64,000 bases of DNA. Origin: Bog-756 sp963699085. GTDB taxonomy: Bacteria > Actinomycetota > Acidimicrobiia > Acidimicrobiales > RAAP-2. The position numbers were made by a program, and so were the translations under genes. Below, piece after piece: positions 51,409 through 59,800 of this stretch (the first letter of the stretch is position 1; the number at the start of each line of letters is the position of its first letter). Where the stretch lies: assembly GCA_963699085.1 (NCBI GenBank), contig CAVOTH010000004.1, positions 372,001 to 436,000 on the forward strand, written 5' to 3'. The notes beneath the pieces are model-generated. The model had not been told where the DNA came from, did not search any database, and was given only the letters and a program-made list of their open reading frames with translations.

Positions 51409-52680
51409 GTGGCCGTCGCCATCGAAGTCAGCAACATCTCCAAGCAGTTCCGCCTCTACAACGAGAAGCACACCTCGCTCAAGGAGCGGGTCATCCACGG
51501 CGGCAAGATGCCGTTCACCCCCTTCTGGGCACTCCGCGATGTCAACGTCGACATCAACCAGGGGGAGACATTCGGGATCCTTGGACGGAACGGGTGTGGC
51601 AAATCGACCCTGCTCAAGTGCGTGGCCGGCATTCTCAAGCCGACCACGGGTGAGATCAAGGTGCGCGGCAGCCTGGCCGCCATGCTGGAGCTCGGTGCCG
51701 GATTCCAACCCGACCTGTCCGGCCGGGACAACATCTTCTTGAACGGTTCCTTGCTCGGCCTCTCCCGATCCGATATCGCCAAGAGGTTCGACGACATCGT
51801 GGCGTTCGCCGAACTCGAGGACTTCATCGACAACCAGGTGAAGTTCTACTCGTCGGGGATGTATGTGCGCCTCGGTTTCGCCGTGGCCGTCAACGTCGAG
51901 CCCGACGTCCTGCTGGTCGACGAGGTGCTGGCCGTTGGAGACGCCGCGTTCCAGCGCAAGTGTCTCGACCACGTGAAGAAGTTCCAGCGGGAGGGCCGGA
52001 CCATCGTGGTGGTCAGCCACGGTGCGGACACCATCCGTCAGAACTGCGCGCGGGCCATGGTCATGAACCACGGCAAGGTCATCACCGTCGACGAGCCCGG
52101 TGAGGCCATTCGGGTCTATCTGGCCGACCTGCTGGGCGTGGGCACGCTCGAAGGCTCGGAGTCCGGTGGCATCGCCGGCAATGTGCTGGCCATCGGCACG
52201 GTGTTGGTGGACCACGGCGGTAGTGGGATCCGCAGTCACATGAACTCCGGCGAGTCGCTGACCATCACCGCCGATGTCGACAGCCTGGCGGCCGTTCCCA
52301 ACGCCATGGCCACCATCGCCATCCACGATGATGAGAACGAACTGGTCTTCGCCTCCGACCCGGACGACCCGGCCTGTGCCATCGAGGTGCCGGAAGGTGG
52401 TGGGATCGTCAAATTCTTCTTTCCCGATGTCCCACTCCTCGACGGCACGTACTCGGTGAGTGTCGGGGTCCGCAGCGACACCGAGACGGCCATCTACGAC
52501 TGGAAGGACCAGGTGACCAAGTTCGAGGTCGCCAACCCCGGTCGGGCCACCGGTCGTGTCCGACTTCCCCTCGACGTGAGCTTCCAACTGCGGTCCACCG
52601 GAGCGACCGGTGAAGTACCGGCCGTGGGCGCCGAGTTCGCGCCGCTCGCCCTACCCGGCTGGGAGGGGTCGCCGGCTTGA
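51409..52680 (+). CDS. wzt: ABC glycan exporter ATPase with carbohydrate-binding tail
   Basis: A 423-residue Wzt-like ATPase. Walker A GRNGCGKST is near 61, the export-specific QPDLSGRDNIFLNG loop follows, signature YSSGMYVRLGFAVAV is near 147 and Walker B VLLVDEVLAVGD. Residues about 260-423 form a beta-rich extension of the kind that in Wzt binds the non-reducing end of the glycan and checks it before export. GTG start, 3 bp after wzm. The stop overlaps the next gene (TTGA). Confidence 0.92.
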   Translation: MAVAIEVSNISKQFRLYNEKHTSLKERVIHGGKMPFTPFWALRDVNVDINQGETFGILGRNGCGKSTLLKCVAGILKPTTGEIKVRGSLAAMLELGAGFQPDLSGRDNIFLNGSLLGLSRSDIAKRFDDIVAFAELEDFIDNQVKFYSSGMYVRLGFAVAVNVEPDVLLVDEVLAVGDAAFQRKCLDHVKKFQREGRTIVVVSHGADTIRQNCARAMVMNHGKVITVDEPGEAIRVYLADLLGVGTLEGSESGGIAGNVLAIGTVLVDHGGSGIRSHMNSGESLTITADVDSLAAVPNAMATIAIHDDENELVFASDPDDPACAIEVPEGGGIVKFFFPDVPLLDGTYSVSVGVRSDTETAIYDWKDQVTKFEVANPGRATGRVRLPLDVSFQLRSTGATGEVPAVGAEFAPLALPGWEGSPA

Positions 52681-53765
52681 GCGTGACCAGGATCGACCAG
52701 GTCATTCCGACGCTGGCCAGCCGGGACGCAATCGGCGGACATGTGATGCAGCTCCGGGACCTGCTCCGATCCCGGGGGTACCGGTCCGACATCTACTACG
52801 GCAACGCTTCGCCCGACCGCCTCGACGAAGGGTTCCCGATCACCAGGATCGGCGACTCGCCGGCCGCCGGACGGGTACTGCTCTATCAGCTGTCGATCGG
52901 CAGTGGTGCGGCAGACATCTTTCGGGAGCGGCCCGAGCGGAAGTTCGTGAACTACCACAACATCACCCCGGCCGATCTGCTGGAGGCCTGGATGCCGGCA
53001 GTCGGCGAGGAAGTCCGGTGGGGTCGGGCCCAATTCCGCGATCTGGCTCCGGTAACCGAGTTCGCCATCGCCGACTCGGGGTTCAACGAGGCTGAACTCC
53101 GCGATGCCGGCTATCGGCATACGGCGACGGTTCCCCTCCTGATCGATCCGCAGGACTTCACCGGATCGCCCGACCCGGCGCTGGCCTCCCGGCTGGCGCG
53201 GCTGCGGGCCGGCGGCGGAGCGGACCTGTTGTTCGTCGGAAAGGTCTCCCCACACAAAGGCCAGCACGACCTGGTGAAGGCGTTGGCGGCCTACCGACGC
53301 CTGTACGATCCGCAGGCCCGCCTCCACATCGTCGGGGGCGCTATCAGCGAGGAGTACCGCGACGCGGTGCTGCGGTTCGCCGACGAGCTGGGCCTGGCCG
53401 ACGCCGTCGAGATGGCCGGATCGATCTCCCACGAGGAGCTCATCGCCTTCTACGAGGCCTGCGACGTCTTCTTGTGCCTGTCCAATCACGAAGGATTCTG
53501 TGTCCCGTTGCTGGAGTCGATGTACCACCGCCTGCCGATCATCTCCCACCGCAATACGGCCGTCCCGGAGACGGTGCAACAAGCCGGGCTGATCCTGCCT
53601 GACAAGGATCCGGCGCGGGTGGCGGCGGCGATCCATCGTGTGGTGGCAGACGCCCGGCTGCGGTCGGAGCTGGCGGCAGCTGCGGCCGAGCGGGTCGACT
53701 GGTTCGCCCTGCCCCGCGTGCAGCAGGGCTTCGCCAGTGCCCTCGAGGCCGCCTGCGCCGCGTGA
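52677..53765 (+). CDS. Glycosyltransferase (GT4-like), family A copy 3
   Basis: A 362-residue GT-B transferase, paralogous to 45189 and 48579: RIDQVIPTLASRDAIGGHVMQLR, VNYHNITPADLL, LLFVGKVSPHKGQHDLV and LSNHEGFCVPLLESMYHR with the E-x7-E motif. The TTG start overlaps the wzt stop (TTGA). It is followed 16 bp later by family B copy 2, so the A-B order repeats that of the first module (45189-47539). Confidence 0.88.
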   Translation: MSVTRIDQVIPTLASRDAIGGHVMQLRDLLRSRGYRSDIYYGNASPDRLDEGFPITRIGDSPAAGRVLLYQLSIGSGAADIFRERPERKFVNYHNITPADLLEAWMPAVGEEVRWGRAQFRDLAPVTEFAIADSGFNEAELRDAGYRHTATVPLLIDPQDFTGSPDPALASRLARLRAGGGADLLFVGKVSPHKGQHDLVKALAAYRRLYDPQARLHIVGGAISEEYRDAVLRFADELGLADAVEMAGSISHEELIAFYEACDVFLCLSNHEGFCVPLLESMYHRLPIISHRNTAVPETVQQAGLILPDKDPARVAAAIHRVVADARLRSELAAAAAERVDWFALPRVQQGFASALEAACAA

Positions 53766-53781
53766 CTCCCGAGATGGCGCC

Positions 53782-55080
53782 ATGAGGGTCGCCTTCGTCG
53801 TGCCCCGGTACGGGACGACCATTATCGGCGGCGCCGAGACGGCGGCCCGACTTCTGGCCGAGCACCTGGTGGCCCATCGCCAGTGGGACGTCGACGTGCT
53901 CACCACGTGCGCCGAGGACTTCGTCACCTGGGAGGACGTCTATCCGGAGGGCGAGTCGTGGATCAACGGGGTGCGGGTCGTGCGGTTCCGCTCGCAGGCC
54001 GGCCGCCATCCGACGTTCCACCCATTTTCGGCCTCCCTGTTGGCCGACCCTGCGGGAGCATCTCTCCATGATTCCGAGCGATGGGTGGACCTGCAGGGTC
54101 CGATGACCCCCGACCTGGCCGATGCCGCCACCGCCTGGGTCGGTGATGTCGCCGTCTTCTATCCCTATCTGTACTACCCGACGGTCCGGGTGATCGAGCG
54201 GGTGTCGGTACCCACCATCCTCCATCCGGCAGCCCACGACGAGCCCGCCCTCCATCTGCCGATCTTTCAGGAGGTGTTCGCGTCGGCCGATGCCCTGGTA
54301 TTTCAGACCGAGGCCGAGCGCCATCTCGTGGAGCGGATCTTCCCGGTGGCCAGCCACCACCAACTTCTCCTGGGGCTGGGTGTGGAGGACCCTGATCTGG
54401 GAGTGGCGGCGGTCGGCCCGGATCCGGACCGGGGCCGGGGCTCGGGCTCGGACCCAAACGACGTGGCGGAGGACACCCGGAGCCCGGTGCCCGTTGGGCC
54501 GTACCTGGCGTGTCTGGGTCGGGTCGACAGTCACAAGGGCACGACACTGCTGGCCCAGTACTTCGCCCGGTACAAGGAACGGCGTCCGGGACCGCTCCGT
54601 CTCCTGCTGGCCGGGCCGGTCGTCGACCGGCCACCGGACCACCCGGACATCGACGTCCTCGGCACGGTGTCCGAGGCCGTGAAGTGGCAGCTCCTCACCG
54701 GCGCATCGGCTCTGGTCTCGCCGTCACCGTGGGAGGCCTTCTCGCTGGTGGTGGCCGAGTCCTGGAGTGCCCGGACACCGGTGCTGGTCAATGCCGACTG
54801 CGCGGCGACCGTCGAACACTGCCGCCGCTCCGGCGGGGGGATCGCATTCGATGGCTACGGCGAATTCGAAGTTGCGGTCGACCGCCTCATCGGGGAGCCC
54901 GCTTTCGGGCGAGCACTGGGAGAGCGGGGTCGCGCCTACGTGGACGCCAGGTTCCGATGGCCCCACCTGATCGAGCGCTATGCGCGGTTCGTGGAGTCAG
55001 TCGTGGCCCGGGGCGATCGACGCAGGCAACGGGAGAGTCGGGTGAGCCAGACGCATTCGGCGGGCGAGACCACCGACTGA
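53782..55080 (+). CDS. Glycosyltransferase family 4, family B copy 2
   Basis: A 432-residue GT4 enzyme, full-length paralogue of 46280: RVAFVVPRYGTTIIGGAETAARLL, VLTTCAEDFVTW, ILHPAAHDEPALHL, ACLGRVDSHKG and SPSPWEAFSLVVAESW. It differs by a roughly 30-residue Pro/Gly/Asp-rich insert around residue 215 between the two GT-B lobes. ATG 53782. It is the last gene of the plus-strand glycan run and converges with the membrane glycosyltransferase. Confidence 0.88.
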   Translation: MRVAFVVPRYGTTIIGGAETAARLLAEHLVAHRQWDVDVLTTCAEDFVTWEDVYPEGESWINGVRVVRFRSQAGRHPTFHPFSASLLADPAGASLHDSERWVDLQGPMTPDLADAATAWVGDVAVFYPYLYYPTVRVIERVSVPTILHPAAHDEPALHLPIFQEVFASADALVFQTEAERHLVERIFPVASHHQLLLGLGVEDPDLGVAAVGPDPDRGRGSGSDPNDVAEDTRSPVPVGPYLACLGRVDSHKGTTLLAQYFARYKERRPGPLRLLLAGPVVDRPPDHPDIDVLGTVSEAVKWQLLTGASALVSPSPWEAFSLVVAESWSARTPVLVNADCAATVEHCRRSGGGIAFDGYGEFEVAVDRLIGEPAFGRALGERGRAYVDARFRWPHLIERYARFVESVVARGDRRRQRESRVSQTHSAGETTD

Positions 55081-55098
55081 GTTCGACCTCGGGACCGA

Positions 55099-57159
55099 TC
55101 AGGTCCCCAGACCGGCTCCGAGCGGGCGCGTACCGGGGACGGCGACCACCCGGACGCCGAGTATGGAAGCGCCGGGTGAGACCCGCCACACCAGGTAGTC
55201 GGCGATCGACCGGGTGTGAACCGGCACGGCGAGCACCTGCTTGGTGGTTTCGGCCAGCCCGGGGAGATCGGGCGGCGCGATCAGGTACACGTAACCCCCC
55301 GGACCGACAGGGACGGTCGAGGTGGACGTGTAATACAGCGAGCCGAACTGCTCGTTGTAGATCGCCGACCCGGGAGTCACGAGGGCGACCCGGTCGGCCG
55401 GCAACTCCCAGCCGGCATTCCGGTAGAAGGCCGTGCCCCCGTCGATCGAGTCGATGACGACGACGTCGCGGCGGGGATCGATGAGGGGCGCCAGCGCGGC
55501 CAACGAGGTGTCGATGGCGTCGGCGGACCGGATGGTGGAGCGGGTGGCCGGGTACGGCGCCTGGTACTTGGCCTGGGTCAGCCACAAGCTGTGGGACGAC
55601 GTCGTGGGCTTGACCGACAGGACCCCGGTCCCGGCCAGGAAGCGCTCGGTCCCCAGTACGGCCATGGCGGCCACGGCGAGGGAGATCACCACCAACCAGG
55701 TTGTGACGAGAACGCCCCGGCTCTGTGTCCGGTCGGATCGACGGGACGGATCTCGCCTCAGCAGGGCGGCGGGCACCAGCAGCAGTGCGATCACCGACCC
55801 TGGCAGGTAGGCGAGCAGGTAGCCGCTCTTGGCGAACTGCACCAGTGCGACCACGGCCATCGCCGGCACGATGGCCGCCACCAGGATGACGGTACGCGAC
55901 TGGTACCACGGACGGGACCAGTTGGCGGACCGGCCATGACGCCGACGGGAGTGGGCCCGGGTCGCCACCGTGGCCGGACCGGCAGCCACGGCCGGGGTGG
56001 GATCACCGGCGGGACGGTCGCTTCGTATCGTCCGGACCAGGCTACGGACCAGGAGCACGAACCCGGCCACCACAGCGAGGACCATCAGCGGGGCGAGGGC
56101 CACCAGCGTGTAGGCGGCAAACGTCCCGAGGTTGACCGATCCACTCTGGGCGTGATCGAGGATCGACGTCGCCTGAACCGCCCCCATGGCCTCCAGCCGG
56201 GTCGCATGCGCCCACGCCTTGATGCCACCAGGTTGGGACAGCGCCATGGGCACGAACCAGAGGGCGACAGCGGCCACGCCGACCAGCACGGCCCTGACCG
56301 CCTCGGTGACACGGCGGACCGAGCCGACCAGAGCCAGAAGGGCGAGTAGGGCGAACGTCTGCAGTTCTGACTGCCGGAACCCCGCCAGCAGGCCGAGTGC
56401 GCCGAGGGCCGCAGCCCCGTGCCACGAGTGGGGCCGGGCCCTCCAGGCCAGGATGATCAGCAACGGTCCGATCATCAGATCGAACGAGTAGGTGGACACG
56501 ATCGAACCGCTGAACCACGCGAAGGGCGACGTGGCCACGAGTAGCCCCGCGGCCAGTCCGACCCAGCGACCGCCGAGGTCGCGACCGGCCACCACCACCA
56601 GACCGGCAGCGATGGCGGACGCGAGCGCGGAGACCAGCACCAGAGATCCGATGGTGCCCGGACCGAAGGAGTGGACCAGCCGCCCGGCCCCGACATAGAG
56701 GAAGTAACCCGGAGGTTGGGGACGACCGTGGGTGACGTCGAACCGGACGACGCCGGCCGCGAACTGCGACGAGTCCCAGTCGGTGGGGCCGCCGGCCGCG
56801 GTGAGGAGCCTCGCCACCAGTGTGGCCAACCCGACCAGCCACGGGACCATCAGGTCGACGACCTCGAGTCGGACCTTGCCGGCCCGGTCCGAGGCGATGC
56901 GGCCCGGTCGCGGACCGACTCTCACGGGGACGGTGTTCCCGTTCGACCTGGTGGCGCGGGTCCCGGTTGGGGGGTGGTCGATGTCACGCCAAGGGTCGAA
57001 CGACTTGGGAACCAGGCCGGTGTCGAGGTCTGTCCCGGGGCCGGTGTGGAACGGTGTGCCATCGGTGTGCCAGTCCGCGGGGGACGGCGCGACCAGCGGG
57101 CGCGTCCCTATGACGGTCGGCGTGGGGCCCGTCTTCGGGTCCAACCGGACGGAGGCCAT
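55099..57159 (-). CDS. GT39-like polytopic membrane glycosyltransferase
   Basis: A 686-residue membrane protein: about 80 hydrophilic N-terminal residues, then 10-12 helices, then a periplasmic C-terminal domain after about residue 520. The first loop DWDSSQFAAGVVRFDVTHGRPQPPGYFLYVGAGRLV carries the acidic residue typical of GT-C enzymes of the PMT/ArnT/GT39 superfamily that use polyprenyl-phosphate sugars outside the membrane. The rest is not assignable to a known subfamily. It may glycosylate secreted or surface glycans made by the neighbouring cluster. TACCCT-N5-ATG precedes it. Confidence 0.8.
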   Translation of the reverse strand: MASVRLDPKTGPTPTVIGTRPLVAPSPADWHTDGTPFHTGPGTDLDTGLVPKSFDPWRDIDHPPTGTRATRSNGNTVPVRVGPRPGRIASDRAGKVRLEVVDLMVPWLVGLATLVARLLTAAGGPTDWDSSQFAAGVVRFDVTHGRPQPPGYFLYVGAGRLVHSFGPGTIGSLVLVSALASAIAAGLVVVAGRDLGGRWVGLAAGLLVATSPFAWFSGSIVSTYSFDLMIGPLLIILAWRARPHSWHGAAALGALGLLAGFRQSELQTFALLALLALVGSVRRVTEAVRAVLVGVAAVALWFVPMALSQPGGIKAWAHATRLEAMGAVQATSILDHAQSGSVNLGTFAAYTLVALAPLMVLAVVAGFVLLVRSLVRTIRSDRPAGDPTPAVAAGPATVATRAHSRRRHGRSANWSRPWYQSRTVILVAAIVPAMAVVALVQFAKSGYLLAYLPGSVIALLLVPAALLRRDPSRRSDRTQSRGVLVTTWLVVISLAVAAMAVLGTERFLAGTGVLSVKPTTSSHSLWLTQAKYQAPYPATRSTIRSADAIDTSLAALAPLIDPRRDVVVIDSIDGGTAFYRNAGWELPADRVALVTPGSAIYNEQFGSLYYTSTSTVPVGPGGYVYLIAPPDLPGLAETTKQVLAVPVHTRSIADYLVWRVSPGASILGVRVVAVPGTRPLGAGLGT

Positions 57160-57164
57160 GCTTC

Positions 57165-57170
57165 AGGGTA
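57165..57170 (-). promoter_or_regulatory. Putative leaderless promoter -10 (TACCCT) of GT39-like gene
   Basis: Minus-strand TACCCT lies 5 nt before the ATG (57159). The divergent gap 57160-57383 holds no other gene; AAGGGG at 57375-57380 serves the plus-strand secreted protein. Confidence 0.35.
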
Positions 57171-57383
57171 CCGAGTCGAAAGCCGAAAACCGGGTACTCT
57201 CCCGCCGCGCCGCCACCCATGGTGCCGGGAGACGGCACCGACCGTCCCCCGATCGCTCAGGTTAGAGCTCGATCTGCCGATACCAACGAGGAAGAGCCCG
57301 GGTCACGGCCGCTCCGCGCCCCGCAAGGTCGGGGGCAACAGCGGTGTAGCGAACCGGGCTTCGGGAACGAGGCAAGGGGAACC

Positions 57384-59696
57384 ATGGACCAGTCGATGAG
57401 GGACCAGTCGGTGAGCGATCACTCGATGAAGGCAGGAGCTGCCATGCGGACGAAGGCGGCGCACGGGGGTGCAGGATCCCGGCGGAGGGCGACGACCCGT
57501 CTCGTCGCCGTCGCGGCCGTGATGGCGGGGATCGCCCCTGCGCTGGTGGCGCTGACGCCGACTCCGGCCGGATCAGCGGTGACACCCAAACTGAGCGGGA
57601 TCTCCCTCGCCTGGCAACAGGTCCTTACCGACGCCGGTGGACCCATCGCCCAGAGCTCCCCCAATGTGGCCACCCTGGACGGAGGCGGCACGTCCGTCGT
57701 CGTCGGCGACCGTGCCGGGAGTGTCTACGCCTTCCACCTCTCCAATGGCTCAGCCGTGGGCGGTTGGCCGGCACGTGTCGGCGCACCGGTCGACTCCACC
57801 CCGTCGGTGAGCCCCGATGGTGCAGGCACCGACGACGTCTACGTGGGGACCGGTAACGCGGCCAACCCGGATACCGGTGGCTACGTCGGGCTCTCCAACA
57901 AGGGCGGGACCATGTGGTACCGGGCCGCCACCGACCCCAACGGCAATCACGGGGTGCAGGCTTCCCTTGCCGTCGGACCGCTCGAGGGGGCCCAGGCAGT
58001 CGTGGCACCTTCGCTGGGTCAGGATGCCTATGCGCTCAACGCCGCCAACGGCGCCGTGCTCCCGGGTTGGCCGTTCTTCACGGCCGACAGCGGATTCACC
58101 ACCCCATCGCTGGCCGACCTCTACAACAACGGTGGGTCTGAGATCGTCCAGGGTGGTGACTCGACCGCCGGGGTCGCGTTGGGCCAGACCTACACCAACG
58201 GCGGCCATCTCCGGATCCTGGGTGCGAGCGGAAACCTGCTCTGCCATTACGACACCACCCAGACGGTCGACTCGTCGACCGCCGTGGGCAACTTCCTCGG
58301 AGGAGGCGCCGTCGGCATCGCCTTCGGCACCGGGTCCTACTACCCGGGCGCATCGGACTCGAACACGCTGTTCGCCGCCAACACCAGCTGCGGCATCGCG
58401 TGGCGGGACAACCTGGGTGGCAACACCGTCTCCAGCCCCGCGATCGGTGACGTGCTCGGGAACAGCGGTGAGCAGGTCGTCGAGGGCGTCAACACGGGAA
58501 CCGGCGGAGAGGTCTGGGCGCTCAACGGGGCGAATGGCGCGGCACTCCCCGGGTGGCCGGTTTCGACACCGGGTCAGGTGATCGGCGGGGTCGTGCTCGC
58601 CGATCTGACCGGTGGCGGTTACAACGACGTGCTCGTGCCGACGACCGATGGTCTCGAGATCTTCGACGGACGGAGTGCACAGCTCGTGGCCACCCTCGGG
58701 TCCGGCACGATCGGCCTGCAGAACTCGCCCCTGGTGACCATCGATCCGGACGGCAACATCGGCATCACCATCGCCGGATACGGCTCGGGCAACGAGGGAA
58801 TCATCCAGCACTATGTGATGCCGGACTCCCTGGGTCACTCGCTGGGACTGCGGTCCTGGCCCATGTACCACCAGAACCCGCAGCTCACCGGGTGGCTGAG
58901 CACCGGTTCGACGGGCCATCTGAATGCGCCGATCGTCGGCATGGCAGCGACCCCAGGTGGCCGCGGCTATTGGAACGTGGCATCCGACGGTGGTCTGTTC
59001 GCCTTCGGCAACGCCGCCTTCCACGGATCGATGGGCGGCCAGCCGCTCAATAAACCCGTGGTGGGCATGGCTGCAACGTCGAACGGCGGCGGCTACTGGG
59101 AGGTGGCGTCCGACGGCGGCATGTTCGCCTTCGGCAATGCCGGCTTCTACGGTTCGATGGGCGCGATGCACCTCAACGAGCCGATCGTGGGCCTGGCCGT
59201 GACGCCGAACGGCGGCGGCTACTGGGAGGTGGCGTCCGACGGTGGGATATTCGCCTTCGGCGACGCTCAGTTCTATGGCTCGATGGGTGCGGTGCACCTC
59301 AATCAGCCCATCGTGGCCATGACACCCACACCTGACGGTCACGGCTACTGGGAGGTGGCGTCAGACGGTGGGATATTCGCCTTCGGCGACGCTGCGTTCT
59401 ACGGATCGATGGGTGGACAGCACCTCAACAAGCCGATCGTCTCCATGGCCGCCAACGGGTCGAAGGGTTACTGGCTCACCGCGTCCGACGGAGGTGTGTT
59501 CAGTTTCGGCTCGGCGCCGTTCTACGGCTCGACGGGCAGCCTGACGCTCCAGCTCCCGATCGTCGGGATGGCCTCGACCACCAATGGGACCGGATACTGG
59601 CTGGTGGCGGCTGACGGTGGTCTGTTCGCCTTCGGTACGGCCCCGTTCTATGGCTCGATGCCCCAGGTTCTGGCCGCTCCGGTCGGGTCCGACTGA
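57384..59696 (+). CDS. Secreted beta-propeller protein with C-terminal GYW/FAFG repeats
   Basis: A 770-residue exported protein. Residues 1-70 hold a basic stretch (SRRRATTRLVAV) and a hydrophobic core ending GSA, a signal peptide although the N terminus before it is unusually long. Residues about 75-510 form FG-GAP/PQQ-like blades (PNVATLDGGGTSVVVGDRAGS, VYAFHLSNGSAVGGWP) ending with SWPMYHQNPQLTGW. From about 513 six 42-45-residue repeats follow. ATG 57384 has AAGGGG; MRTKAAH (57444) is an alternative start closer to the signal. It is probably a surface adhesin or structural protein. Function unknown. Confidence 0.82.
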   Translation: MDQSMRDQSVSDHSMKAGAAMRTKAAHGGAGSRRRATTRLVAVAAVMAGIAPALVALTPTPAGSAVTPKLSGISLAWQQVLTDAGGPIAQSSPNVATLDGGGTSVVVGDRAGSVYAFHLSNGSAVGGWPARVGAPVDSTPSVSPDGAGTDDVYVGTGNAANPDTGGYVGLSNKGGTMWYRAATDPNGNHGVQASLAVGPLEGAQAVVAPSLGQDAYALNAANGAVLPGWPFFTADSGFTTPSLADLYNNGGSEIVQGGDSTAGVALGQTYTNGGHLRILGASGNLLCHYDTTQTVDSSTAVGNFLGGGAVGIAFGTGSYYPGASDSNTLFAANTSCGIAWRDNLGGNTVSSPAIGDVLGNSGEQVVEGVNTGTGGEVWALNGANGAALPGWPVSTPGQVIGGVVLADLTGGGYNDVLVPTTDGLEIFDGRSAQLVATLGSGTIGLQNSPLVTIDPDGNIGITIAGYGSGNEGIIQHYVMPDSLGHSLGLRSWPMYHQNPQLTGWLSTGSTGHLNAPIVGMAATPGGRGYWNVASDGGLFAFGNAAFHGSMGGQPLNKPVVGMAATSNGGGYWEVASDGGMFAFGNAGFYGSMGAMHLNEPIVGLAVTPNGGGYWEVASDGGIFAFGDAQFYGSMGAVHLNQPIVAMTPTPDGHGYWEVASDGGIFAFGDAAFYGSMGGQHLNKPIVSMAANGSKGYWLTASDGGVFSFGSAPFYGSTGSLTLQLPIVGMASTTNGTGYWLVAADGGLFAFGTAPFYGSMPQVLAAPVGSD
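58919..59690 (+). repeat. Coding repeat array, about 42-45 residues per unit
   Basis: Six copies of a unit reading about LNxPIVGMAxTPxGxGYWxVASDGGxFAFG, then xAxFYGSMG. Adjacent units are nearly identical in DNA as well, for example the GTGGCGTCCGACGGTGG stretches at 59108, 59229 and 59351, which argues for recent unit duplication. Confidence 0.9.
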
Positions 59697-59703
59697 ACAG
59701 GTC

Positions 59704-59716
59704 CCGGCTGAGCCGG
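59704..59716 (+). terminator. Possible hairpin terminator after propeller gene
   Basis: CCGGCT-G-AGCCGG, a perfect 6-bp stem, followed by TTCATT rather than a clean T-run. The 1-nt loop is too small for the stem as drawn, so this is weak. Confidence 0.25.
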
Positions 59717-59786
59717 TTCATTCCGTCGGCACGCTCGGGTGACCCCGGCCGTCGGAGGTGTCCACCGAATCCGCAGGCGACCGTCG

Positions 59787-59792
59787 TATCGT
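59787..59792 (+). promoter_or_regulatory. Putative -10 (TATCGT) of SpoIID-domain gene
   Basis: TATCGT lies 8 nt before GTG 59801 and has no Shine-Dalgarno after it. This supports GTG 59801 over the in-frame TTG at 59792, which overlaps the box. Confidence 0.45.
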
Positions 59793-59800
59793 TGTCCGAC

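Noticed and set aside
59704..59716. Rho-independent terminator after the propeller gene
   Set aside because: Kept only at low confidence: the stem has a 1-nt loop and no T-run. No convincing intrinsic terminators were found anywhere, as is common in high-GC actinobacteria.
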